Positions 49,950-63,185 of a stretch of DNA of 64,000 bases are shown here, piece after piece. The translations under genes were made by a program, and so were the position numbers. A model generated the notes under the pieces. That model saw only the letters and a program-made list of their open reading frames with translations. It was not told where the DNA came from and made no database searches. Source of the DNA: Burhinus oedicnemus (lineage: Eukaryota > Chordata > Aves > Charadriiformes > Burhinidae); NCBI GenBank assembly GCA_008921705.1, contig VFFE01007085.1, forward strand, positions 875,296 through 939,295, written 5' to 3'. Positions within the stretch are counted from its first letter, which is position 1. The number at the start of each line of letters is the position of its first letter.

Positions 49950-50600
49950 TGCCCCTCTGTGTTGAACACCTTCCCTCCAGTTAGCTGTGTCGGGGAGGGC
50001 AAGGGAGGGGGAACATGCCCTCCTGCCAGTACAGCAGATTCAGCCCATGTGGGCATCTTTGGGTGGCCCTGAGGCTGCTTCAGCCTGCGCAGAGGAGAGA
50101 GCCGGGGAGGGGGTGAGCGGCCGCAGGGAAACCTCGGTCTTTTCCCACCCCCAGCACAACCACGGCTCCCAGGGCTCAAACAGGCTGCACCTCGCTGCAC
50201 CGCGGAGCGTGACAAGCCGGCAGTGTGCTTTCTGGGAAGGAAACCCTTCCTCAGGACCAAGATGCCGTGTTTGCATCCAGGCTGCTGGCCCTTAGCCCCC
50301 TAGGGTGGCTCTTCGGTGAGGGGCCATCCAAACCAGCGTGGCAGCCCGAGCACGTCGCACTGGCAGCTGTGGGAACCAGGTGCAGGACTGGCCCCGGCTC
50401 AGCAGAGGCTTAGCATATTGCCGTGAGGATATCCACGCTCCCGAGGGGGTGAAGGGTGGGTGGCAAGTGCCAGCTGTCCCCTTGCCCCTGCGCTGCCGCA
50501 ATCACGGCCTGACATTGGCCTCACCTTTAGGAAGAGGCGAGCAACTTTCCGTTCCCACTACCAGGTGTCACGACAGCAAAGCTACACACCCGGGTGGGAA
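49950..50600. promoter_or_regulatory. third CpG-rich island, moderate; gene not identified
   Basis: GC-rich sequence with a NotI-type GCGGCCGC at about 50117-50124 and roughly 25-30 CpGs by hand count, in contrast to CpG-poor flanks. Frames of up to 140 codons are open on both strands, as expected from composition. No exon, TATA box or direction can be fixed. Confidence 0.5.
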
Positions 50601-51332
50601 GTTAGAATATGCACTGGAAATAGACATGTTAAAAAAGAAAAAAAGAACTCTTCAGGTTTGATTTGAGGCATGAATCTGAGAAAAAGGGCTTCCTGCTGCC
50701 TAGGCAAGTGCTATCAAGATTAAAATTTCCTCTAAGGGTAGAGACCCCTCCAGGTTAAAAACAGTCACACAATAAAGCTTATCAGCATTTACTAACCTAA
50801 TCACCTGTGTGACAGAAATCAGTCAGATCTTGCTTGCCACTCTACCTGGTTGGAACAAAAATATCAGCGTAGAAAAAAGATTTTTTTTAAAGCAAGGAAT
50901 AAAACATTAAAGGAGAGAGGGTCATTGCTAATGTTAGAGGCTTTTAAGTACTTCTTTTTAATTTCCAGTAATTCTTATTTTCTTTAATGGTTTGTCATGG
51001 CTGACAAGTCACCATTTTACTTATAAAATTTAATTTTAAAACAGATTGCATCTGTAAACAAATAACAATTTTGAGTCATTATTAGTATGTAGATTAACTC
51101 TTTCACTTTTGCAGTAAAAGGCATGTTTCTTTTTTTCCACAGTCCTTTTATAAAGGCATCGCGATTCCCGACTTGGAGGGATCATCCTGTACACCTCTTC
51201 AGCAGTGTCTCCAGTGAGGCTGGTAGGAAGGATGCCAGAGGAACTGCTATTGTTTCCCTGTAGCATGACAACCTCTTCAACAGGAATAATCAGCTCAGGC
51301 CAAGAACTTGTTTCATGTACATGGCAGAATTA

Positions 51333-51425
51333 CTGACCCCAGCTGGATTTGAACCAGCAGCCATATGATTTAAATAGGAGATGAAAATTGATCTCAAAAT
51401 AACCTCAGTAGTCTAAGCCAAGGAA
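51333..51425 (-). mobile_element. tRNA-derived fragment (B box and A-box-like word), probable SINE relic
   Basis: On the minus strand GCTGG-TTCAAAT-CCAGC (plus 51342-51358) is a perfect 5-bp T-arm with a canonical 7-nt T-loop, containing the RNA polymerase III B box GGTTCAAATCC. About 65 bases upstream on the same strand is TGGCTTAGAC (plus 51411-51420), an A-box-like word. The acceptor stem does not pair and the anticodon arm is not recognisable, so this is not a working tRNA. A SINE head or a decayed tRNA pseudogene fits best. Confidence 0.4.
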
Positions 51426-51792
51426 GCGACAACAGGGTGAATACTTAGCACTGCAGAAAATTAAATATCCTGTTTTAGAAAACAGACCTTGTTACAAGAA
51501 CCAAACGCTCATATATCGCCTAATATCTTAAGTTGAAGAATATGCCTCTGCTGGTAATCATAAGGAAAACAATAAGAGAAAACCTTTAATGAACCTTTGC
51601 TATAATAGTGTGACCAAAACTACTGGAGTGAGAGGCATATCCCTTTTGTTGTTAGACTGATGAATACTGATTATGACAATGTCAAGGATATCGGCTTACG
51701 TATTATGTTACAGAGAAAGACTAGCTGAAAAGGAGTACCAGACTAATAGAAATGAGTCCCTCAGCACAGTCCCCTCTCTTTACATGTATACA

Positions 51793-51811
51793 TACACACA
51801 CACACACACAT
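51793..51811. repeat. (AC)n microsatellite
   Basis: Nine uninterrupted AC dinucleotides (51793-51810) followed by a short TATA-type run. Likely length-polymorphic. Confidence 0.85.
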
Positions 51812-54800
51812 ATATTTGTATATACAGAAGATCGATCTATCTAGCTACATGAATGTATACTAGGGAGATGTGCCTCACTGTGTGTATATATTTACAATAC
51901 CATGTATGGTGTATCACGTATCACATATATAATGTGTCATATGTCCGGAGTTTAGCAAGTATTCATTGTGATCTTTAGCAAAACAAACAATAGATTCCTG
52001 AATTCCTGGATTGTATTCTTCATGGAAAGTTAGGGTCTCCAGCAAAATTTACTTACCAGATGGATAAAAATCAGACTGTGGAAATGGCTCCACATTCCAG
52101 CTAGGCAAAGAAACAGAGTGGGTGGAAACCGTGTCAGCTTGGTGCCTGCCTGCTTTCTTGCACTCTCTGGAGCACACTGCTGGACAAGCTGCACTGGCAC
52201 CAGGTGTTCAAATAGTCTGTTGCTGAAAATTCAGGGGAGAAGTGATTTTTCTCACAGAAGAGGTTCATGAAGGCCTTTGGGAAGAGGATTAAGTTCTTGC
52301 CAGAACATCTGCCTGTGTGACAAGCATTTTACCTGTACGGCAGGGTATGTTCTGCTCCTGGAATCTAGTACATAAATTACAAAGAAAATACCTTCAGCCC
52401 GAAGCACCGTCCACTAATCTACTTGTTTATATCACAGGTAATATGTAAGTGCTTTTCAGAGCTAATCCTGTCAGCCATAGCATAAATGTGAAGGCCAATA
52501 AGATTACTTGGAGATGAAGCATTTTAATAGCATCACCCAGTCAGGAAGTAAACAGATTATGAAAGGCAGCAACTGGCATTGATTTTATTTTGCAGCTTGG
52601 CCTGAATGTCCTCAACTTGATGAGTCTTGTAATCAATCTTGTTTGAATTTCACATAAGATTTTATCTCATCCAGAGGATAAGGAAAGTGCAATTTCAAAA
52701 ATCAGGACATTAAAACACAAATGATGAGAGGGAAGAAAACCACAGTGTAAAACCCAGTAGTGAAATCCTCTTTGCTGGGCCTCAAAGGTACCTGACAGGG
52801 TTCAAAGGATGAATCTGTGAAACAGCTGTGCAGGAGATAACTGTGACGGTGCCCACCTGGAAGCACGGGCTCTCCAGAGGGAAGTCAGATTCTGTAGGTG
52901 TGTTGCTAGACAGTCTCCAGATTTCTCCATCTGCGGGTTTGTTTTTCTCCCCTGTCACTCTGGACCATTCCCTGTGAGGACTATGTTGTTCTGTCGTGGT
53001 TTTAATATGAAGATGCACATCTAGAACAGATTCAAGCTTTAATTCTTCTGAAAGGAATCTCACTCGTGCAATAAAACCGCTTTGCAAATCAAACTGATAC
53101 AAAGGGACAATCAAGGATATAGTCTGTCAAAACTGCACTGTTGCTTCAAATCAAAATGCTAAAATAGAGGAGGGAATTTGGCCTAAATTGCCAATTCAGT
53201 GAAATTAATGCCCTGATTGTGATCTGTGAGGCTTTTCTGACAATCATCATACCATAAGAGCTGTTTTTCCTTGCTGTAATACTACTGTGAAAGTTTTCCA
53301 TAACCTATGTGGAGACAGAGAAGTATTTATCTGCAAGCGTAACTTTTTTGGAGGGCATGGGGAAAATCTAGACCAACAGACTGCGTACCAGCTCTGATTT
53401 TCTGCCACACAAACCTTGAGTATGGTGGAAGAAAGCACTGTGTTTCATGAAGTTGGCTAGCAAGACTAAATTAACAAGAAATTCATATATGCTCTTTTCA
53501 TAGAACAGGAGCATTTGACACATCTTTTGCCACAATTTTTTTCTCCCCAAAGTGTCGAATCATGTTCAGCTTTTTGTCATAAAACGCATAAAATCTGTAT
53601 CTGAGATAAACCCATGCCTTTCTCCCTGTGTAGGTACAGCCCCACGTTTCCACTGGTGTTTGCAAATCCAGTAGATTTTAACGCATTTCAATTTGAAATT
53701 CAACCCTCTACTCTGTCCCTGCAGCTAGATAATTTGTTTCTGTGATAATCAGCTTTTACCTAGAATTTATGCCAAATCTGCCACTGCACTTGTTTTGTGT
53801 GGTTGTACTCCATTTCATACTTCCAGGCTAAATAAGAGGGCAATTACATTCCCCTCAGGTTAAGAATAGCTGAAACAAAAGAAGCTACTGCATAAGAGTG
53901 GGCAGGGACTAGCTAATACAAGTCAACAAATACCCTTTGGTGCTGTGAAGTAAGAGGGATTGGTTGGATGTGAATGTGAAATATAAACAGCAGAAACATG
54001 TTGAGTGCAGACAGAGAAATAACAGCATCCTAAGAGGAAAGCAAGAAGGAGGACTGGATGCTGGTGAGGCAGTCAGCACAAACAGTGCAAAAGCAGTTCA
54101 ACGCACTCCTGCAAAAAATAAAAGCCTTGTGGGAGAAGTGGAGAAAGACTTGCAACAGATGACAAAGCAACTGCATCCTACTGAGTTTGCTCCAGGGTTT
54201 AGGGGAATTGGGCCATATGAGCTTTTCCTGCCTGTACAAAGGACTGCATAAAACAAGCATCTGACTCCACCATCAGTTTCTCTTAACACAGAGAGCCCTG
54301 AAACACTGGCTAACTGCTGGGGACAGACAGACATTTCTGTATGCCATCGTTCTCAGATTGCCCTGTGAGTCACCACCGTTTGCACAGGTTCAGCTCTGTC
54401 TCTTGGGCCACTCTCTCCTGCGAGGGGGTGACTCAGATTTGGCATCATCCAGATTCATAAAGCATTTCAAAGCATACTTCCACTGAAGCCTTAGCTCTTA
54501 ATTTCATAAATGCCTTTGGGATTTTCAGCTTCCTCAAGTTTTTGAATCAGAACATCTGTATTTTTTGCAATGCAGTACTTACCTTGAAAACTCTCCCAGA
54601 ACTGGTGTATAAGTTATCATGCACAACTCCTACAAATTATTCTAAAACTTTATTTTTCCAATGTATGTGTAAGGAGCAAATTAATTATATGTTAGTTTTG
54701 TGGAGAAGAAAGGTGGAGGAACAAGGTAAAGCTGCTAGGGAAGAGGTGGAAAATCAGGGCTGCATGAACAAATATTTTTTTCTGTGGATTTGAAGTAGAT

Positions 54801-57800
54801 ATGTACCATCCGAGAGCCTGATTTTGCGAAGAGGGAAGGAGTAAAGGAGAAGAGTCTTCTGTATCTGTAGGTTTTTGGAGAAGTGTTTCTCTTTTAAAGC
54901 TTCAGCAGGCAATTCATGGCAGGTGTGTAGTTTGATTCTGGCCTAAAGATCACCTAATTCTTCATGAGAATCCTCAGGCAGGGAATACATGGCATGTTAT
55001 ATATGAAAAAAGTACTTTGACTAATGATTATTTCATAAAAAGTTGGTTTCAACTGACCTTCCACTGGTTGTTAATTTAGTGTGTGATTTAGCCTGGAGAC
55101 TTTCTGGTTCTCTGGTTGTTTTTGCCTTCCCTGCGTAGTCACCTCTTGCACAAATTTTCTGCCAAGTGTGTCAGTTTTTCGATTCATCCCTGTGACCCTA
55201 TGACCTGAGTCATCGACCCAGAACTGCATTTCATGCAAATTACAGCTGAGCATTCAAGGATATGACAAGGGTTTTCTTCCCTGTTCTTATGAGTTGCTCT
55301 GTGGGCCAGTGGCCACACCTGAGTGACCCAGTGCCTCTGTTGTAAACATTGGTGGCGGAATTTGGGACAAATCCCTGGCAGCTGTAACTGTGATTGCCAT
55401 CTTGACTTTGGTATTTTACCATTTCTCTACAAGGGCTGTGAGTTTGTCCCCTGAGGCAGATCAATGCTGTAATTTTAGCTCCATAATTTTATGGAAGATT
55501 TTCAGCATCGCTGCTTGATTTTCAAAACTAGTTTTGAAAACTGAATAGAAAAAGGAAAATACCCCAGAAAAATTAACCTCACTTTTTATTTCTCCCTTCT
55601 TGCAATTCTGAGGAATCACATCATCACTCGTCTTATTTTAAGGAAGAAAGACTCCTTTTGAAACTTTTAGAAATTCTTCTGTCTGAAGTTCCTTTTACTT
55701 CCTCTCAACAGCTTGTCTCTCCTACCATCTTAATCTTTTTTGAAAGGTTGTGGAAAAGCCTTTCCAGCTGACACAGACCCATGTTAGCATCGGTGCACTC
55801 TAACAGTCCAGGGCACCAGCTACTGTCCCTCCCCAAGAGCCTAGACTGGTGTCCCGGCCCCAAAAAAAGTGGGTCAGAGATTTTATGCATGCACTGACCT
55901 GCTTGACAATGTCAAATAAGCTCTCAGTGCTATCCCAGAAAACTCTTCCCGCTGTTTTCTTTTCCATGGTGGAAAGCAGGAGTAAGGAGGAAAACCTCCA
56001 CAGTAGCATCCTGTTGCTGGCCAGAGGTTTGTTACTGGACCAGCTGTTATCCAGTGGCGTCCACTTCCTGGTTTATTCCTATTTATTCTGCTAAGCCCCT
56101 GTCTGGATCAGTCTACTCACCCCTCCTTCCCTCGGTGCTGAAGAACAATTCACCTCTTGTCATCTCTCAGCTCGAAACCTGCTTGCTTGTGCAACCCACA
56201 GAGAAATGTTTAAGAGCCATTCTAGTACATTCATAATGACTTAAAGGGAAAAGAATGAACAAATGCAAGCTGTAATGTCTTCCAATGCACGATATTAATG
56301 GAATAAAGATTCAAGTCTCCAAAATTAAAAACAGATAAATAGCCACAGTACTATTAACCACTGCTTTGTAACACTTCTCTTATAGTCTGAAAATGTCATC
56401 AGTGTTTCAATATTTATGTTATATATGTTAATGTAAAACAACAATAAAGCTGTCAAAACAGAGAACCACCTCTTGAAAATCTCTGTAATGGCTAGTCTAT
56501 GCTCTGGACTATATAAATCATACTATAAGAAAACATGCGGATGAATTATGTTTGCTGGGAACAGGTCCGGTCCTTCTGAAATTACCCATCTTGCAGAGTA
56601 AAGCAATAATTTGCAGCACGCACTGTTCTAAACTGTGCATCTACCTGGAAAAATGTGTACCTCACGTAGCAATTATAAGCCAAGGGAATCAAGTAGCTGA
56701 GTCTCTGTAAAGTGATCGACTGTCACTGTGATAGGTAACGGGCTATTCTGAAAATGATATAAATTGGCTTCTTTCTATCTATTAAACTTCTAAATACTGT
56801 ACAGTTGCTGATGGAACTGCAAGTCTACAACAAAGTAACAAGCTGTCTATATTACAATTTATCATACTGGCAATGCTCTACGAAAATGTATGTGTATTGT
56901 TTTAATCCTCTCCTGTCAGGTATACGACTAGTTATCCTGGCTAATGCTGTTGGAAAAATGGCTCATACATTCTCATGTCAGATTGCTGAAACAGCGAGTT
57001 TTACAATATAGGAAATCATTCATTGTTTCCTTTCATCTATAGAAGCGTATATAAGGCATTTCACTGTAGCTACAACAAGAAAATAGGCAAGCTTTTTTAA
57101 CTACGTTGGTATAAAAACTATGCTGTGGTCTGGTACGTTACTTTCAGCTGAACTGAGAAAACTCTCTCAAAAAACTCTTCATGCTTCTTCAAGTATTTCT
57201 GTGTCTGCCTTCATCTTCTTGCAATACAATACTCTATGTATTATATAGAGAAGAACAAAATTACACATAACAGATCATGGGTCTGCAATCTTTCATTTTG
57301 TGGGGGTTATAATTATTTCTGAGTGTTTTCTTTTTTGACTTATATTTATCTCAGGATAATGATGCTGGGACAGACTTTAGTGTAAGCTCCAACAACAAAC
57401 CTGCTATGTAGTTCATTTCTAAGATCGAATTTAAGCCACAAGCAGTAATCTTTATGTATATTTTAAAATAAATATAACGTTTTTGAGAAAAATGGAAACC
57501 TACATACAACATTTGATATGTATTTTCCCTTACCCCCCTTTATTTTGCACAGCCATGAAAATACAAGAAATAAATAATAGTGAGTATAAACAATAGTGAG
57601 CACAGTATAGGAAATATTTGCACTGAATTGAAAAACACTGGAAATGATATCATTGTATTAGCATTTATATGACATCTGCATACCCAAAGTATTTGCTTGA
57701 AAATAGTTAGCATATGCAGAGTAATACTGGAAGCCCTATGAGTTTAAAAAACTCATGGGACATACCAGGAAAATGCAAAACAGATGGGCTGTGAGTCTAA

Positions 57801-58535
57801 AGAATGTCAGGTCTCCTCATTTTTAAATTTACATGGAACTAGCTTTTCCAGCAAAACTTGTATTTATTTCTGAAGTTGAAAGTCGATCTGAAGTGGACTC
57901 AAAATGCAAGTACAAACATAAATGAAATTTAGGATCACTTTAGGATCGAGTGGTTACTTACTGAAAAGAGAAAGTAAATGTGATCTCCATTGCATTAGAA
58001 TTTCAGGCAAGTAATGTATACAGTTCATTTACATATTTAGCAATAATTTGTCCTGAATGACAAAATCAATATATACTGTTTAAGACACATGAACTTTATA
58101 TTGTAAAAACATTAAATATCCTGGTCAGCAAATTCTTTTGGGACTCTACAGCGTAGCAAGCTAGAATAAGCTTTTCTGTGTAGATCTATTTCTGAATAAA
58201 AGCACTTATTCTAAGCATATTAAGAGTAATATCTTCCTTCTACTCCACCTAGTCTGTGTGCAAGGACCAATTGGTGCAAATCAGGGAGGCCAGTTGCAGG
58301 ACTATAAACTCATCTTACAGAGCAAATAGAAACTGAAAACAAATGTCTGCAAAAGAAATTCAAAGTTTTGATTTTGAGATATTTCAATTGAGCTGATTTT
58401 TAAGGTATTTTCATCTACAAAATCTAAAACAACACAATCAAAACTCTTCATGAATGTATTTATTCTAGAGAAACATCATTAAAAAAAAAAAAAAATTAGT
58501 TCAGTTGTGATCACTGTTCCTCTACAAATTCTTCT

Positions 58536-58940
58536 CTGTCTCTCTCTGGTTTTGCGAGGAGAGCCTGGGACTGTTCAACCTGGAGAGCAAAGGGCTCAGG
58601 GGGATCTTATCAAAGTGTATAAACACCTAATGGAGCAAAAGAAGATGAGCAAGCCAGGCTTTTTGCAGTGGTGCCCAGTAACAGGACAAGAGGCAATGGG
58701 CACAAATCAAAAGTCATGAAATCCAGTATGAACACAAGAAAAAAACGTTTTAGTGTGAGGGTAGTCCAACACAGGAACAGGTTGCTCAGAGAGGCTGTGG
58801 AGCCTCCATCTGTGGAGACATTACAAACCTGACTGGACACAGATCTGGGGAACGGGTGCTATCTGTTGCTGCTTGATCAGTGAGGCTGGACTAGGTAATC
58901 TGGAGAGGTCTTTTCCAACCCAAACATTTCTGTGATTGCA
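58536..58940 (+). mobile_element. CR1 retrotransposon, 3' fragment
   Basis: This plus-oriented CR1 is truncated near the ELGLFxLE segment ('agcctgggactgttcaacctggag'). It continues through 'ctcagggggatcttatcaaagtgtataaacacc', 'caggacaagaggcaatgggcacaaa', 'cacaggaacaggttgctcagagaggctgtggagcctcc' and the 3' UTR 'aggtcttttccaaccc' to the tail 'tttctgtgattgcag'. The frame is broken, because the AGG-GGG-ATC stretch is one base shorter than in the intact copy at 19.22 kb. Non-functional. Confidence 0.93.
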
Positions 58941-61900
58941 GCACTCCAGCCATGGGAGCTCTCCCATCATGTCTCTGTGATCCCAATGATATTGTAGCTC
59001 TGCAATTGCATGCAGTTGTCTAATTTATCCTCTAACTTTATAGCACTGCATGCTTCTGGATTATTGGTTTACTTTTGGACTACCAGTTTGAACTCATTGT
59101 AGGGAATCAGGATCGCTTCTATCTAATGAATATTTGGTGACTACTGTAAGATGGATTTTGAGTCTCGCATTTCCTTCTGTAATGCATCTCTAATAATTAA
59201 AATGAAAAAAAATTCCAAGAGGTTTTTTACAGCTGTGTATGTGATTTAATTACATTAGTCATACTGAAGAGATTCATATTGTCATAGTAACTAAACCAAG
59301 ATTCTTTTTTCCCTCATACTGCCATAGTACATTATATAAATGTAATACTTCATCTTGTTCTTGTAGAGGCAGCTCTCAGGATATTTTTTGTTGGGACATA
59401 TGTTCTACAGTTTGCTGTTTAGATGTAGCTCCTCATCTCACAAATGCTGTTGCTTGAGCTTAGCTTTAAGCAAATGAATATGCTGTAGGAGCACAAGACC
59501 CTACTCGTCTGTGCAGAATTAAGTATGAATGTAAAGATTCAGGTCACTAGAGCACTGAAACTCCTACTTAACTTTAAACTGGAATTCAGGCACATACTGG
59601 CATTAATGGACTGCCTTGCCTCATTTAGGGCCTAAGTCTTTGCAGAACTGGGGCCTTTGGATTGGAGTTGCGAACAAATCAACAGACCACCTTCTATGTC
59701 TTGAGGTTATTTCTTATCACCAGTTCTGTGTGGAAACACCTTTACTATAGAACAATCCATTGATACCACAGTGCATTGCAATATACTTTTTACTTGAATA
59801 ATTAATCTTTGTTCTTCCCTGAACTTATAAGGAGTTACACTGAAGTAACGCTTTGCCAAGTCTTTCTTTATATTTACATTGTACCTTGTTCAGAAAAAAA
59901 AAATATGTAAAAACTGATTATAAAGCAAGCAGACCATGTCTTGGCTTTTGATTGGGTAGAAAATCAGTCATTAACACAGGAAAATCAGTAATTTTCCTGC
60001 ACAGCTGCTCAAACATGCTGGGGCATTTACTATGGAAAAAAAAAAGGGGGAAAAGACATTAACAGCATTGTCAAGCATTGATTAGAGTTTATTATACAAA
60101 ATAATTACATTTAATCAATTATCACAGTTAACAAGTGATTTCTTGGGGATTATTATTACCTAATTGTTATTAAAGATCTGACTACAGATGGCATATGCAA
60201 TTCATTGCTTATTATTACTTTTACAAGCACAGATGGTACAGTACAGCCAGTAAGACTAGCAGACAGTGAACTTTTTCCTAATATAATAACAAATGAATGT
60301 GTTGAGTGATTTTTTTTAGTTTTGCTAAAGTGCTGCAAAATAGCTAATGGACTCAACTCTTCAGATCATTTTGTCTCAATAGCAATTCCTACAGATTGCA
60401 TGTAGAAGCCTGTTCAAGAGATTCCCAAATTAATGTTACAGAGTCAAAATATTTGCATTATGATGCTCATTCCAACTTGCCTGAAACTACCCTTTGCATA
60501 AGAATCAGTTTAACTTGAACTCTGTGAACTCTGCTGGCAAAACTTCTAAGGCATCAAAATATCAATAACAGTCATACAAAGAAAGAAAGAAGTTAGCTCA
60601 AGAACATTTTAAGGCTATTTATTTAAAAATAGAGTGGTAGCTCTTTAAAAAAATAGAAGAAATAAAAAAGATACTTATGTAAGAGCCAAAAAAAATCCTT
60701 TTAAACTAGCAAGAAAGAATTATTTCAGCAAAAGATCAAAAGTTTGTTCAGGAACAAAAACACAGCATGCATGCGATACTTTCCTACCTTCCTTTCCATC
60801 TTTGGGTCCTAAGTGAGTGGGCGGGAGGATAAGTGTGTGATTTTACTGACTGTTTAGTTAGATTAAATGGATCCCTAAAAGCAAGACAAGTGTGCCGTGA
60901 TAAGTACAGCTTAATTCTTTTGGCCAAGTCTATCCAGCAATTATGTCTTGTAGTTACATTCCCTCTCCAGTCTCCATCTCTAGCAAGCAAGCCAATCATG
61001 TCATTCACAGTTGAATGGAATTATCAAAATATCTAGAAAGTGTTACACTCCTAAGACATAATTACAGGACTCCTGCATGAGAGCTTTTATAGTCAGCAGT
61101 TGCAGAAAGCTGGAATGTGTTTTCACTATTCATCTTAGGTCGTATTAAAAATGTATTGTTTGCTCTCCTTAAAAATATCCTAATCACATCTCAGAAAAAG
61201 CAAACAACAACGCTAAGTGTTATTATTAGAGAAATGTTATTGGAATACTTCAGTTTTGAAATAGAATGAAAAATATATCTTATGAAAAGGACAGCAAACA
61301 TTACATCATGTTAAGTATAGATAATACAAAAATAGAAAAGAAAATGCAGAGCCACATACTAAAATAAAAACAAAGTCACCTGATAAATAGGTCAAACATG
61401 GAATAGATTTTCTTTTGCAGAAAACATATCACAATAGCTATATCCCTACATATGTAGCAAAATAAGGAGTGAAAATAACACTATTTATTTCTAAAATACT
61501 TGTATGCAAGTTCTGCCATTACACTAATTCTGCCATGCACTGATTATGTCTCTAGTTTAAATCTGTAAAATGGCACCTCCAACATTTAAGCTTGTTATTA
61601 AAAGCCTCCAAAGATAACATTCACTACTTTCAGGCCCTTCTAAGTGTGATTCAGCATGCCAAGGCATCAACAAAAACAATTCTATCTGATCTTCTGAATA
61701 AAGTTTTTAATAATGAGGTCAACATCTATCCTTATATATGGTACACTTACAAGGTCAAAAATGATTTAATTACCTTGTCTTATTGAATTACTACTCAACA
61801 GCTGAGCTGTGGTAACTGGCAAAGTGCACACCCTAGTAGAATCCATTTGGTAAGTAAAATCCATTAGCTTAAACCACTATGAAACTGTGCATAAGAAAAT

Positions 61901-62246
61901 CACCATCAAGGAGTTGTGGTTTAACTGGTGGTTTGATCTAATGTGTTTCACTTATCACAGCTTGGCAGAGAAGCAGTTGCTTGTTTAGCCACAATAACAT
62001 GATTGCTTCCATTCTACGGCAATTTCCTTACACATTTTCCATTAACTTCAGCAAAGAAGGGCCTGGTTCTACCTGTTTTATGTTAAAAGGGTGCTATTCA
62101 AAGTAGGCATGGCAGAAAAACACCCAGATGTAATTTCTTTCCCCATCAGCTTACTTTAATTGAGAGTAAAATAATCTTGCCTTTAAGGCTCTGAAGAATA
62201 CAGGAAACAATACAGACTGCTAGGTGAGTTGAAAATGGCAGGTATG
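58941..62246. other. AT-rich non-coding stretch, no gene recognised
   Basis: Open frames are 76 codons or fewer. A weak ancient-repeat patch at about 59.47-59.67 kb is listed separately. The rest is AT-rich unique-looking DNA. Confidence 0.6.
59470..59670. repeat. possible ancient amniote repeat relic, family unassigned
   Basis: 'cctacttaactttaaactggaattcaggcacatactggcatt' followed by 'gggcctaagtctttgcagaactggggcc' recalls a dispersed bird/reptile repeat with 'cttaactttaagcacatgc...tttgctggatcggggcc' wording. The match is from memory. Confidence 0.3.
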
Positions 62247-63185
62247 TCAGGTTCAGAGGGTAATAATCAGTGGTGTGATGTTTGGTTGGTGGTCAGCAGC
62301 TAGCAGAGTACCCCAGCGGTTGATACTGGGGCCTTTATTGTTTAGCATATTCATCAAAGAACTGGATGATTTTGGATTGAATCCTCAGCAAATTCAAATT
62401 AGAGGATACGATTACCATAACAAAGAGCAGGCCCTGATAAACTGGAGGACTGCACCAGCGAAAACCTTATGAAATTCGACACGGGAAAGCATCGAGTTTT
62501 GCGTGGCAGGCGCAACAGCTCCATGCAGTGTTCCAGTCAGGCAGCCAGATGACGGAGCAGCAGTCATGCTGAAAGGGAACCTGAACTGAGTGCGAACCAA
62601 CAGTTCACTCTCGTCGTGAGTAAGGCAAATTGCGTGCTGAGCTGGTGCATGGTCAAGGAGCGTTGATCTGCTCTGTAGATCTTGTACTCTTGTACTCCGC
62701 TTGCTGCTGGTGAGGTTGCATCTGGAACATTTTGACTAGTTCTGGGCCTCCCTATTGAGGTGAGGTGAAACTGAAGAGGGTCTAACTGAAGGCTAGTAAG
62801 TAGGACATGACGTGGGAGAGGATGAGGAAGATTGGCTTCTTTAACCTGGTTAAAATTAACTAAAGATGATGTAAAGGAACTGATTATAAATAACTGAAGG
62901 GTAACTACAAAGATGAGAGATGTGCTACTCTGTAGTATCAGATGATACAAGGGGCAACAGCCACAAGGAAGGTTCAGACTGGACATTTGGAAAGCCTTTT
63001 TCACCAAGAGGGTATTACAACACTAAAGCAGGTTACCCAAACAGTTTGTGCAATACTCATTATTAGAGAGTTTCATAACTTGGTTGAACAAAGCCATGGC
63101 TGACCTGACCCAGTGGCAATACACTTTGACTGTGACTTTGAAGTAGAGTCTCCCTAAGTGCCTTCCACCCAGCATTTCTATGGTA
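62247..63185 (+). mobile_element. very old CR1, about 0.94 kb, heavily decayed
   Basis: 'caggttcagagggtaataatcagtgg' and 'agagtaccccagcggttgatactggggcctttattgtttagcatattcatcaaagaactggatgat' give the reverse-transcriptase peptide VPQRLILGPLLFSIFIKELDD (62308-62370). Much later come 'ggttcagactggacatttggaaagcctttttcaccaagagggtattacaacac' and the end 'agtgccttccacccagcatttctatgg'. Order and spacing follow CR1 throughout, but indels and stops are everywhere. The catalytic aspartate pair is not recognisable. It is the most diverged CR1 here. Confidence 0.85.

Larger units (their letters stand above)
50601..58535. other. AT-rich non-coding stretch, no gene recognised
   Basis: No frame exceeds about 110 codons and none has a recognisable motif. 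Sub-features are a tRNA-like B-box fragment at 51333-51425 and a CA microsatellite at 51793-51811. The 56.3-58.5 kb part is strongly AT-rich and ends in an A15 run (58481-58495) just before the next CR1. Confidence 0.55.
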
